DNA from: Sphingomonas sp. LaA6.9 | GTDB lineage: Bacteria > Pseudomonadota > Alphaproteobacteria > Sphingomonadales > Sphingomonadaceae | Reading direction: 5' to 3' | Length of the DNA: 58,185 nucleotides | Assembly (NCBI RefSeq): GCF_022601895.1 | Contig: NZ_JAKVIO010000027.1 | Coordinates: forward strand, 1 to 58,185 | Shown: piece by piece, positions 9,397 to 17,229 of the stretch | Numbering within the stretch: the first letter of the stretch is position 1 | Layout of the letters: each line of letters opens with the position of its first letter | Program-made: the position numbers and the translations under genes | Notes under the pieces: generated by a model | The model's database searches: none | Seen by the model: the letters and a program-made list of their open reading frames with translations, nothing else | Told to the model about the DNA's origin: nothing

Positions 9397-11205
9397 GTGA
9401 CCGACCTTTCCAAGATCCGCAATTTCTCCATCATCGCGCATATCGACCATGGCAAGTCGACGCTCGCCGACCGCCTGATCCAGCGGACGGGAGGGCTGAC
9501 CGACCGCGAGATGTCGAGCCAGGTCCTTGATAACATGGACATCGAGAAGGAGCGCGGGATCACGATCAAGGCGCAGACCGTCCGCCTCGACTACAAGGCA
9601 AAGGACGGCGAGACCTATACGCTCAACCTGATGGACACCCCCGGCCATGTCGACTTCGCCTATGAGGTGAGCCGCAGTCTCGCCGCGTGCGAGGGCGCGC
9701 TGCTCGTCGTTGACGCGGCGCAGGGCGTCGAGGCGCAGACGCTCGCCAATGTCTACCAGTCGATCGAGCACGACCACGAAATCGTCCCCGTCATCAACAA
9801 GATCGACCTGCCCGCGGCCGAGCCCGAAAAGGTCAAGGCCGAGATCGAGGAAGTGATCGGGCTTGACGCGTCGGAGGCGGTGCTCGCGAGCGCCAAGTCG
9901 GGGATCGGCATCGACGAGGTGCTGGAAGCGGTCGTCAGGAAGATCCCGCCCCCCAAGGGCGACCGCACCGCGCCCTTGAAGGCGATGCTCGTCGACAGCT
10001 GGTACGACCCCTATCTGGGCGTCGTCATCCTCGTCCGCGTGATGGACGGCGTGCTCAAAAAGGGTCAGCAGATCAAGTTCATGCAGGCCTACACCACGCA
10101 CCTGATCGACCGCGTCGGCTGCTTCCGCCCCAAGATCGAGCAGCTCTCCGAACTCGGCCCCGGCGAGATCGGCTTCATCACAGCCCAAATCAAGGACGTC
10201 GCGCAGGCGCGCGTCGGCGACACGCTGACCGACGCCAAAAAGCCCACGGCGCAGGCGCTGCCGGGCTTCAAGGAAGTCCAGCCCGTCGTCTTCTGCGGCC
10301 TCTTCCCCGTCGACGCCAACGACTTCGAGAAGCTGCGCGAAAGCATCTCCAAGCTCCGCCTCAACGACGCGTCGTTCAGCTTCGAGATGGAAACGAGCGC
10401 AGCGCTCGGCTTCGGCTTCCGCTGCGGTTTCCTCGGCCTGCTGCATCTGGAGATCATCCAGGAGCGGCTGACGCGCGAATATGATCTCGACCTGATCACG
10501 ACCGCACCCTCGGTCGTCTACAACATCAAGCTCAGCCACGGCGGCGGCACGATCGACCTGCACAACCCCGCGGACATGCCCGATCCCAACAAGATCGAGC
10601 AGATCGACGAGCCGTGGATCGAGGCGGTGATCTACGTTCCCGACGAATATCTGGGGCCGATCCTGAAACTCTGCCAGGACCGCCGCGGCATCCAGAAGAA
10701 CCTGACCTATGTCGGCGGCCGCGCGCAGCTCACCTACGAGCTGCCGCTGAACGAGGTGGTGTTCGACTTTTACGACCGCCTGAAATCGATCAGCCGCGGC
10801 TATGCGAGCTTCGACTATCACCAGATCGGGCACCGCGCCGGCGATCTCGTGAAGATGAACATCCTCGTCAACAACGAGCCCGTCGACGCGCTGAGCATGA
10901 TCGTCCACCGCAGCGCCGCCGAGGCGCGCGGGCGCCACATGTGCGAGCGGCTGAAGGATCTGATCCCCCGCCACCTCTTCAAGATCCCGATCCAGGCCGC
11001 GATCGGCGGCAAGGTGATCGCGCGCGAGACGATCGCGGCGCTGCGCAAGGACGTGACCGCCAAATGCTATGGCGGCGACATCAGCCGCAAGAAGAAGCTG
11101 CTCGACAAGCAGAAAGAGGGCAAGAAGCGGATGCGCGAATATGGCAGCGTCCAGATCCCGCAGGAGGCGTTCATTGCTGCGCTTCGGATGGGGGATGAAG
11201 GCTAG
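9397..11205 (+). CDS. lepA: Elongation factor 4 (LepA) back-translocating GTPase
   Basis: A ribosome-associated GTPase of 602 residues, the normal LepA length. G1 is AHIDHGKST (14-22), G3 is DTPGH (80-84), G4 is NKID (134-137), and EF-G-like domains follow; the C-terminal LepA-specific domain contains [20 protein letters not shown] (positions about 569-588). The GTG at 9397 is taken as the start because LepA proteins begin at [16 protein letters not shown]; upstream in-frame codons up to 9337 would add an unmatched tail. The gene stands alone. Confidence 0.96.
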   Translation: MTDLSKIRNFSIIAHIDHGKSTLADRLIQRTGGLTDREMSSQVLDNMDIEKERGITIKAQTVRLDYKAKDGETYTLNLMDTPGHVDFAYEVSRSLAACEGALLVVDAAQGVEAQTLANVYQSIEHDHEIVPVINKIDLPAAEPEKVKAEIEEVIGLDASEAVLASAKSGIGIDEVLEAVVRKIPPPKGDRTAPLKAMLVDSWYDPYLGVVILVRVMDGVLKKGQQIKFMQAYTTHLIDRVGCFRPKIEQLSELGPGEIGFITAQIKDVAQARVGDTLTDAKKPTAQALPGFKEVQPVVFCGLFPVDANDFEKLRESISKLRLNDASFSFEMETSAALGFGFRCGFLGLLHLEIIQERLTREYDLDLITTAPSVVYNIKLSHGGGTIDLHNPADMPDPNKIEQIDEPWIEAVIYVPDEYLGPILKLCQDRRGIQKNLTYVGGRAQLTYELPLNEVVFDFYDRLKSISRGYASFDYHQIGHRAGDLVKMNILVNNEPVDALSMIVHRSAAEARGRHMCERLKDLIPRHLFKIPIQAAIGGKVIARETIAALRKDVTAKCYGGDISRKKKLLDKQKEGKKRMREYGSVQIPQEAFIAALRMGDEG

Positions 11206-11357
11206 CACTTTCCTTTCACTGCCGAAGCCGAAAGAGGGCTGGGGGCGGATCAGGCGATAGCGCGGGATGTTTTCGAGCCCCGGCGTTGGTGGAGCCTGAA
11301 CCGGTGCGCACCGGCTTGCCAGCTCCGCTGGTGGTGGCCAGCCCGTCCTTGTCTCCT

Positions 11358-12215
11358 CTACCGCCTCGTCGCGAATGCCCAGCGCAGCGTCGCCGCCATG
11401 CCGAAGGTGGCGGCGCGGGTCAGCAGGGGCGCAGCCGGGGCTTCGAGCCGCAGCATGGTGCGCACCCAGCCGGGGAGCAGGTCGACCGCCGCCAGCGCGA
11501 GCAGGCGCTGGGCCGAGGATTGCATCGCGCCCGGCGCACGCTGGGCGAGGATGAGGCGGGCGACCTCGCGGCATTCGTGGCTGGCGACAAGTTCGGGGCG
11601 CATCGCGGCGATCAGTGCGGCGGCCTCGGCGCGGGTGCGGGGGACGGGATCGGCGCCGAGCCTCAGCGCAACTTCGGCGGATTCGGCGAAATAACGGTCC
11701 TGATCGGCGCGGGTCATGCGCGGCTCGGCATAGGCGATCCGGCTTTTCAGGAAGCTCGTCGCCTCGGCGACATGTACCCATGCGAGCAGGTGCGGATCGC
11801 TGGCGTGATAGGGGGTGCCGTCGCCAAGCGTGCCGCTGACCCGGTCATGGATCGCGCGGACGCGCTCTATCGCGGCCTGTGCCGTAATGTGGTCGGCATA
11901 GGTGGTGATCGCGATGAAGCGCGCGGTGCGGCGCAGGCGCCCCAGCATGTCGTCGCGGAAGTTCGAATGCTCGAGCACGCCCGCGAGCGCTGCGGGGTGG
12001 AGCATCTGCAGCAGCAGCGCGGAGGTGCCGCCCACCATCATCGTCGTGACGTCGCTATGCACGCGCCGGATGACCGAGCCGGGCGGGAAGATCGCGTCGT
12101 CCGAGCTTTTGACGGGCGTTTCGCCCTTCGCCCGATCGTTGAAGACCGCGCGCACCTCTCCCACGATGCGCCCGCGCAGCGCATGAACGGGATTGAAGAA
12201 CGTGCCGGCGGACAT
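11358..12215 (-). CDS. DUF2236 / MpaB-family oxygenase-like protein
   Basis: A 285-residue protein of the DUF2236 family, which includes the rubber oxygenase Lcp and fungal MpaB. The family core is seen: HSDVTTMMVGGTSALLLQMLHP near residues 54-75, RTARFIAITTYAD, then HLLAWVHVAEATSFL with a conserved histidine. Lcp uses a b-type haem; whether this protein binds haem cannot be told. The start ATG at 12215 has GGAG ten bases upstream. Neighbours give no pathway. Confidence 0.78.
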   Translation of the reverse strand: MSAGTFFNPVHALRGRIVGEVRAVFNDRAKGETPVKSSDDAIFPPGSVIRRVHSDVTTMMVGGTSALLLQMLHPAALAGVLEHSNFRDDMLGRLRRTARFIAITTYADHITAQAAIERVRAIHDRVSGTLGDGTPYHASDPHLLAWVHVAEATSFLKSRIAYAEPRMTRADQDRYFAESAEVALRLGADPVPRTRAEAAALIAAMRPELVASHECREVARLILAQRAPGAMQSSAQRLLALAAVDLLPGWVRTMLRLEAPAAPLLTRAATFGMAATLRWAFATRR

Positions 12216-12237
12216 GGTTGGGGCTCCATCGACGCCA

Positions 12238-12546
12238 TTATGCGCTAAACGCGCGAAGCGGGCGCGGGGTGCATTGCCGGATCATATAGATGGCCGCGCG
12301 CGTCAGCCGGTTTCGTCCGCATCCGCGCGCGCCGCCGGGCCGGCGGCGGAGATAATAGGCGCCCTCGCTCGACATGTTGATCCGGCTCGCGGCGTGGCGG
12401 ACGCTGCCCGTCTCGGCGAGCGCGTCGACAAAGGCGCGCTGGCGTTCGGGCGTCCAGCCATCGTGGCGCTTGCAGAGGCGAGGGACCGGATCGAAGTGGG
12501 GGATCGGCGGGCACTGGTCGCGCGGTGTAGGAACGCGGTTCTGCAT
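12238..12546 (-). pseudogene. Short helix-turn-helix protein, probably 3'-truncated
   Basis: The first 70 residues match a helix-turn-helix protein common in sphingomonads: PHFDPVPRLCKRHDGWTPER, then FVDALAETGSVRHAASRINMS and a recognition helix SSEGAYYLRRRPG. Relatives continue for 60 or more residues with a further helical domain, but here the frame turns into an unrelated Arg-rich tail after residue 72. No other frame continues the family, so a deletion or decay is likely. No clear ribosome-binding site precedes the ATG at 12546. Confidence 0.45.
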
Positions 12547-12767
12547 AATGTCGATAAATAGCCGATATGGTTATCTGCACGACAGTGCGAAATTTCCGGC
12601 GGGCGCGTGGGCGACGGCTGGTGGCGTTATCGGGATTTCCGGTGTCCCGGTGCTGGCACCGCCGGCACGACAGGCGTATCATCGCGGTTCGACGTCGGCA
12701 TCCCGATCAGGGTCCGTCGCGTGGCGAACCCCGGATGCGGCGCGAGCCGTCACGGAAAGGTCTTGTC

Positions 12768-13253
12768 ATGTCCATCGCCCCCCGCCTTCGCCAATATCTC
12801 GACGATCAACGCGCCGATTACGAAGTGGTCGAGCACAAGCCGACCAAGTCGGCGATGCAAAGCGCCGAGGTTTGCCACATCCCCGCCGACCGCATTGCCA
12901 AGGGCGTGCTGCTCGATACCGGCGACGACTATCTGCTCGCGGTGATTCCCGCCGATCACCGGCTCCAGCTGTCGGACCTCAAGGAAGAGCTTGGCCAGCG
13001 GCCGCAACTCGTCGAGGAGACCGCGCTCGAACAGGTGTTCAACGATTGCGAGATGGGGGCGGTGCCCGCGATCGGATCGGGCTATGGCGTCTCGACGATC
13101 ATCGACGACAGCCTCGAAAACCAGCCCGATGTCTATTTCGAGGCGGGCGATCACAAGTCGCTCGTCCATATGAGCCAGCGCGAGTTCGCGCGGCTGACGG
13201 GCGCGGCGCGACATGGCAGCTTCAGCACGCACTGGTCGATGATGGACGGTTGA
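12768..13253 (+). CDS. YbaK/ProX-type aminoacyl-tRNA deacylase
   Basis: A 161-residue single-domain member of the YbaK/ProRS-INS family, which hydrolyses mischarged aminoacyl-tRNAs in trans. The pattern includes EHKPTKSAMQSAEVCHIPAD, then a lysine in RIAKGVLLD, GAVPAIGSGYG near residue 105 and a C-terminal FSTHWSM. The lysine in the RIAKG position is the conserved substrate-binding residue of the family. The ATG at 12768 follows GGAAAGG. Which amino acid it edits is not shown. A 12-bp perfect hairpin follows the stop. Confidence 0.85.
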   Translation: MSIAPRLRQYLDDQRADYEVVEHKPTKSAMQSAEVCHIPADRIAKGVLLDTGDDYLLAVIPADHRLQLSDLKEELGQRPQLVEETALEQVFNDCEMGAVPAIGSGYGVSTIIDDSLENQPDVYFEAGDHKSLVHMSQREFARLTGAARHGSFSTHWSMMDG

Positions 13254-13262
13254 GAAGCCGAA

Positions 13263-13291
13263 GCGGCGGGAAGCACGAGGCTTCCCGCCGC
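13263..13291 (+). terminator. Hairpin downstream of the YbaK-like gene
   Basis: A perfect 12-bp stem GCGGCGGGAAGC / GCTTCCCGCCGC with loop ACGAG, ten bases after the stop. No T-run follows directly; a TTTTT run is 20 bases further on (13311-13315). It could end transcription or protect the mRNA 3' end. Confidence 0.5.
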
Positions 13292-13319
13292 CCTCCGGGG
13301 AGAGAGGGTGTTTTTAGGT

Positions 13320-13380
13320 GAGCCCGATTCACGCCATCGGTGGCACCGCGCAGCGCTGCCACCTCAAACGACCGGGCCCG
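13320..13380. repeat. Structured intergenic repeat family B, copy 1
   Basis: A 61-bp element beginning GAGCCCGATTCACGCC, with an inner hairpin around CGCAGCG, then CCACCTCAAACGACCGGGCCC. It is about 80% identical to 44290-44350. The outer arms are complementary in each copy with compensating changes (CCTGAT/ATCAGG in one, CCCG/CGGG in the other). It lies right after the 3' end of phoX. Confidence 0.6.
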
Positions 13381-13384
13381 GATA

Positions 13385-15268
13385 TCAGGCGCCGACGGGC
13401 TTGCCGTCGGTGCGCCGTACGACGATGGTCGAGGAGCGCGGTGCCTTGCCCGCCTCGGGCCAGTTGCCCGTCGGGTGCTGGATGTTGACGAAGAAGGTCG
13501 TGAGATCGGGGGTATAGGCCAGCCCCGTGATCTCGCAGCCCGTGGGGCCGACGAGGAAGCGCGTCGACTTCTTCGATGTCTGGTCGATGTAGAACATCGC
13601 GTTGTTGCCGAAGGCCTGGTCGATCGTCGTGCCGGCGAGGCCCGAATTGCCGGGGACCGAGTGATCGGTCTGCACCCAGAGCCGGTTTTGCGGATCGATG
13701 CGGATGCCGTCGGGGCTCGACATGGTATCGCCGACGATATTGCCCGTCAGGTTAGCGCCGCCGGCCGCCAGCGAGGGATCGCCCGCGAGCAGCACGATCT
13801 CCCAGGTGAAGTTCATCGCGAGCGGCGAGTCGTTCTGTTCGCGCCACTTGATGATGTGACCGTGGAGGTTGCGCGTGCGCGGGTTGGCCGCGTCGGTGAC
13901 CTGACGCCCCGAATTGTTGGTGAGCGTGCACAGGATCGACTTCTTGTCGGGCGCGACCGTGATCCATTCGGGACGGTCCATGACGGTGCCGCCCGCGACC
14001 CGCGCCGCCGACTTGGTGTTGATGAGGACATCGGCCTGGTTGTTGAAGTTGACCACGGCGGGCGTCGTCGGCCCCTGCGAGACATTGCCCGGATCGGTCG
14101 CGCCCGCGGTGAGGCCGTTCTTGCCGTGGGTCAGCTCGCGCCATTCGCCGGTGCCGTCGGCGTTGAAGCGCGCGACATAGAGCGTGCCGTTGTCGAGCAG
14201 GTCGGTATTGGCGGCGCGGGTGGTGGAATAGGCGCGGCTGGGCACGAACTTGTAGATGCAGCCCGGCGTGCCGTCGTCGCCCATGTAGAAGGCGACCTGC
14301 CGGTTCGCGTCGTCCATATAAGCGACATTCTCATGGTCGAAACGGCCCATCGCGGTGCGCTTGGTAGGTTCGGCCAGCTGGCCCTGCGGGTCGATCTCGA
14401 CGACCCAGCCATAACCCTGCGCGGGCTGCGTGGGATCGAGATAATTGTCGGTCGATTCCTCGCAGGTGAGATAGGTGCCCCAGGGCGTCGCGCCGCTCGC
14501 GCAGTTGTTGAGCATGCCCTTGACGGTCGCGCCGATGATGCCCGAAGCCGGGCCGCCGACGCGGTAGGTCGTGTTGCCCGTGTAGCGCTTGTTGTAGGTC
14601 GAATTCTGGACGACCGACCATTTGCCGTTGCTGCCGCGGCGGACCTCGACCACCGAGATGCCGACCGCCGACAGCACGATCTTGCGCTGGTCCGCGGTGA
14701 GCGCGCCATAGTTGGGGCTCGCGCCGGGCGCGATTCCGGGGATGAGGATGTTGAAATCGGGAAGCTCGTGATTGATCGCGAGCAGGCCGCCCTCGTTCGG
14801 CAGGATGTGCGGCACGGTGAAATAGTGCATCCCGTCATGATTGCCGCCCGCGACCCTCTCGGTCTGGTCGGAGGTCAGATAGGTGCCCTGCGACCAGGCG
14901 ACCGCGCCCGGAACGACCGCATCACCCGCCGAGAACAGCGTTTCGACGACATAGCCGTCGGGAACGGTGACGGTGTCGGCATTCGTCTTGGCGACGGGCT
15001 TGAACTCGACCGCGAAACTCGTCGGCGTCTGGGTGGGAGGCGGCGTCGGCGTGGGGGTCGGGGCCGGGCCGCCATTCTCGTCGCCGCACGCGGCGAGCAG
15101 CGACGTCGCGCCAAAGGCATAGGCGAGCGAGAGGCCCAGGCCCTGCTTCAGAATCGTGCGGCGCGCGGGGTTGGCGGCGACGATGTCCTCAAGCGAGTTG
15201 CCGGGAACGTTGAGATCAGGATTGGCCTCGCGTTGCGACGCGCGGGCCTCGTCCGTCAGATAGGACAT
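13385..15268 (-). CDS. phoX: PhoX-family alkaline phosphatase (DUF839), Tat-exported lipoprotein
   Basis: A 627-residue phosphatase of the PhoX family, whose characterised members use calcium and iron to release phosphate from esters. The N-terminus has a twin-arginine motif (RRTILK, 36-41) and a lipobox ending at Cys61 (SLLAACG), followed by a Pro/Thr linker. The body has PhoX motifs: GGNHDGMHYF, INHELPDFN, TWGTYLTCEEST-like PWGTYLTCEESTDNY, GRFDHENVAY, DRPEWITVAP, and SSPDGIRIDPQNRLWVQTD. The ATG at 15268 follows GAGGGG; a GTG at 15277 is less likely. It is a single gene; a possible Pho box about 100 bp upstream fits phosphate control. Confidence 0.9.
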   Translation of the reverse strand: MSYLTDEARASQREANPDLNVPGNSLEDIVAANPARRTILKQGLGLSLAYAFGATSLLAACGDENGGPAPTPTPTPPPTQTPTSFAVEFKPVAKTNADTVTVPDGYVVETLFSAGDAVVPGAVAWSQGTYLTSDQTERVAGGNHDGMHYFTVPHILPNEGGLLAINHELPDFNILIPGIAPGASPNYGALTADQRKIVLSAVGISVVEVRRGSNGKWSVVQNSTYNKRYTGNTTYRVGGPASGIIGATVKGMLNNCASGATPWGTYLTCEESTDNYLDPTQPAQGYGWVVEIDPQGQLAEPTKRTAMGRFDHENVAYMDDANRQVAFYMGDDGTPGCIYKFVPSRAYSTTRAANTDLLDNGTLYVARFNADGTGEWRELTHGKNGLTAGATDPGNVSQGPTTPAVVNFNNQADVLINTKSAARVAGGTVMDRPEWITVAPDKKSILCTLTNNSGRQVTDAANPRTRNLHGHIIKWREQNDSPLAMNFTWEIVLLAGDPSLAAGGANLTGNIVGDTMSSPDGIRIDPQNRLWVQTDHSVPGNSGLAGTTIDQAFGNNAMFYIDQTSKKSTRFLVGPTGCEITGLAYTPDLTTFFVNIQHPTGNWPEAGKAPRSSTIVVRRTDGKPVGA

Positions 15269-15366
15269 GGAAATCACCCCTCTGGTATGGCTGGATATGG
15301 CTGCCGCAGTTTGCGCCGCGGTGCAGGCCGCTTAAGGGGTGATCATGACTCTGCGCCGTAACGACG

Positions 15367-15384
15367 GTGACGAATGTGTGTCAG
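15367..15384 (-). promoter_or_regulatory. Possible Pho box upstream of phoX
   Basis: On the minus strand CTGACAC-ACAT-TCGTCAC resembles the PhoB site of two CTGTCAT-like 7-mers separated by 4 bp; five of seven bases fit in each half. A weaker third unit, GTTACGG, follows at the same 11-bp period. It is about 100 bp upstream of the phoX start. Confidence 0.45.
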
Positions 15385-15471
15385 TTCAAATGCCTGGCTG
15401 TCACAAAAGGGGGCCGGTCCCCGCTTGGGAGCGCTTGGGGACCGGCAGGGGGGATGCGCTTCTGTCCGCAT

Positions 15472-16035
15472 TCAGGCGATTTCGAGTCGGCCGTTCATCC
15501 GGATGGGCTGGTTGAGATTGAAGAAATTGGGTGACGTCTTCATGACGGCCTGGTGGATCGCCTCAAACTGCTCGGGCGTGCCCGGTCCCGCGATCCGTAC
15601 GGTGTAATCGATCTGGCGGTAGCCAGGGGGTACATTGTCGTCGAGCCCCAGAAAACCGCGCAGGTCGAGCGAGCCGCGCGTGTCGATCTCGAGCGAGGTC
15701 AGCTCGATGCCGTGAAGCGCCGCATTGGCCACGTAACCCACCATCATGCACGCGTTGAGCGCGGTCATCAGCAATTCCTGCGGATTGGGGGCGCTGTTGC
15801 CGCCGAGCAGTTCGGCGGGCTCGTCGGCGACGATCTTGAAGCGCCGCTCGACTTTCTGACCGCCGATCTCATAGCCCTCGATCACCGATTCGCTGCGCGT
15901 CTGCCCGGTCCAGTGCGTCCTGACGCGGAAGCTGACCATGGCGTTGGCGGAATCGGCGCGGATCTCCTCGACCATCTGTTCGAGCGCATCGAGATCGAGC
16001 CCATTGACTTGTGTGCGGGTCATGGTTTCGGTCAT
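15472..16035 (-). CDS. OsmC-family protein lacking the second redox cysteine
   Basis: A 187-residue OsmC-like protein. The family signature PNPQELLMTALNACMMVGYV places one redox cysteine at residue 96. Classical OsmC/Ohr peroxidases have a second cysteine in a SPVS/CP motif near the C-terminus; here the matching stretch is KTSPNFFNL and no other cysteine exists, so two-cysteine peroxide reduction is not supported. The ATG at 16035 follows GGAGGAG. It lies 28 bp downstream of the diiron protein gene and is probably its operon partner. Confidence 0.85.
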   Translation of the reverse strand: MTETMTRTQVNGLDLDALEQMVEEIRADSANAMVSFRVRTHWTGQTRSESVIEGYEIGGQKVERRFKIVADEPAELLGGNSAPNPQELLMTALNACMMVGYVANAALHGIELTSLEIDTRGSLDLRGFLGLDDNVPPGYRQIDYTVRIAGPGTPEQFEAIHQAVMKTSPNFFNLNQPIRMNGRLEIA

Positions 16036-16063
16036 GACTATTCTCCTCCGTTGATAATTGCGG

Positions 16064-16975
16064 TCATGCGAATGCGGGGGCGACCGCCTCGATCCGTGCG
16101 CACGCTTCGCGCGAGAGCGTCTTGAGCGTTGCACGGAATTTGGGGTGCGCCATGCCGGAGCCGAGATAGGTCCAGCGTGCCGCCTGATGCTGATGGCCAA
16201 GAAAGGCCTCGCGCTCGCTGGTCCCGAGCGTCCGGCCGCAGGCGCGTTCGAACGCGGCGAGGTTGAACTCGGTCTGCGTCCTGAGGCCCGCGTCGAGCCA
16301 TGCGCCGATCTCGAGATACTCGTCGATCGCATAGTCGATGCCGCGCGCGTCGCGGCCCTCGGCAAGCGCCTCGACCATCAGTGTGTCCAGCCGCGCGTGC
16401 TGCGCCTCTTCCATCCAGTGATGCTTCAACAGGCTCTTGAAGAGCGGGTCGAGCGCATCATCGTCGCGGACGCTGTCGACATAGTGACTCTGCGTCATCC
16501 ATTCGATCTGCAGGATGACGAGCGCCACCGCGAGCGGATCGTGGCGCAACACTTCGGCCGCCACCGCCTCCGCCGGGCCGATCACCGCGCATTCGGTGGT
16601 GAAGCCCGCGACAAACGCCTCGTGGAAGCGCTTGAAGAGCTGGATGTGCTTGGCTTCCTCGCCGGCGAACTGGAGCAGTGCGCGCACGCGCCAGTCGTCG
16701 CCGCTCAGATGCGGACGCGCATGATCGAGCACGAAGGGCAGGATGAACTCCTCCACGAGCCCGAAGATGCTCAGATACTCATGACCGCGGATCTGGTTGA
16801 GGATACGCTTTTCGTCGTCGGAGAGCCCCTCCATGCCCGCAGTGCGCGCGAGCGCCTGGGGCATGAAGGGGCGGGAAAAGTCGAGCGTGGCATCGGGGCC
16901 GATCACATCGGCGATCTGCCAGGTGGCACGCTGCGACGCGGAAAGCACCGCTTCATAGCTGAAATGCTGGTACAT
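16064..16975 (-). CDS. Ferritin-like diiron protein, possible oxygenase
   Basis: A 303-residue helical protein with two EExxH motifs: EEAKH (106-110) and EEAQH (189-193), plus acidic ligands at Glu75/76 (LVEEF) and Glu158 (QIEW). This is the four-helix diiron layout of ferritin-like oxidases and oxygenases; it recalls AurF-type N-oxygenases but no substrate can be named. The ATG at 16975 follows AGGAG. OsmC follows 28 bp downstream, a 34-codon leader ORF lies 22 bp upstream, and a BTAD-hydrolase regulator is divergent. Confidence 0.78.
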   Translation of the reverse strand: MYQHFSYEAVLSASQRATWQIADVIGPDATLDFSRPFMPQALARTAGMEGLSDDEKRILNQIRGHEYLSIFGLVEEFILPFVLDHARPHLSGDDWRVRALLQFAGEEAKHIQLFKRFHEAFVAGFTTECAVIGPAEAVAAEVLRHDPLAVALVILQIEWMTQSHYVDSVRDDDALDPLFKSLLKHHWMEEAQHARLDTLMVEALAEGRDARGIDYAIDEYLEIGAWLDAGLRTQTEFNLAAFERACGRTLGTSEREAFLGHQHQAARWTYLGSGMAHPKFRATLKTLSREACARIEAVAPAFA

Positions 16976-16997
16976 TAGGGGGGCTCCTGTCCGGCAT

Positions 16998-17102
16998 TCA
17001 GGCGAAGGGCAGAGCAGCGCTCGACAGAGCGATGGCGCTGCAACACATGGCGCAGATGCTGAGCGCAATCGCGCGCAGCAGGGCATTCGAATTGGCTTGC
17101 AT
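16998..17102 (-). CDS. Putative 34-residue hydrophobic leader or membrane peptide
   Basis: A short ORF starting MQANSNALLRAIALSICAMC and ending in a hydrophobic Ala/Ser-rich stretch. GTGGAGG lies eight bases before its ATG (17102), a better site than many real genes here have. It ends 22 bp before the diiron protein gene, so it would be co-transcribed. It could be a membrane peptide or a regulatory leader; there is no homology evidence. Confidence 0.5.
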   Translation of the reverse strand: MQANSNALLRAIALSICAMCCSAIALSSAALPFA

Positions 17103-17160
17103 TACTGGTCCTCCACATCGCGGCCGGGTCGCTGGCCGCGAACGGGTAAATGCGGCACGC

Positions 17161-17181
17161 CTGTGGGAAGCACTGTGGGAA
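17161..17181 (+). promoter_or_regulatory. Direct repeat between divergent diiron and BTAD genes
   Basis: CTGTGGGAA occurs twice (17161-17169 and 17173-17181), period 12 bp. BTAD/SARP-type regulators typically bind direct heptamer repeats at about one helical turn, so this is a candidate site for the divergent regulator. It lies 49 bp before the regulator start and about 60 bp upstream of the leader ORF. Confidence 0.4.
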
Positions 17182-17194
17182 AATACGTGTGAAT

Positions 17195-17208
17195 TGCCGT
17201 GCACGGCA
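17195..17208. promoter_or_regulatory. 14-bp perfect palindrome upstream of the BTAD regulator
   Basis: TGCCGTGCACGGCA is perfectly palindromic and lies 22 bp before the regulator's ATG. It may be a dimer-binding operator or part of a promoter; no protein can be assigned. Confidence 0.35.
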
Positions 17209-17229
17209 GCAAAGGTTAAATTTCCACGC

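Noticed and set aside
9331-11781. 816-codon minus-strand ORF
   Set aside because: Lies opposite lepA, whose motifs are complete; long open antisense frames are expected in GC-rich DNA.
13340-15361. 673-codon plus-strand ORF
   Set aside because: Antisense to phoX; Arg/Asp/Val-rich shadow without a ribosome-binding site or domain.
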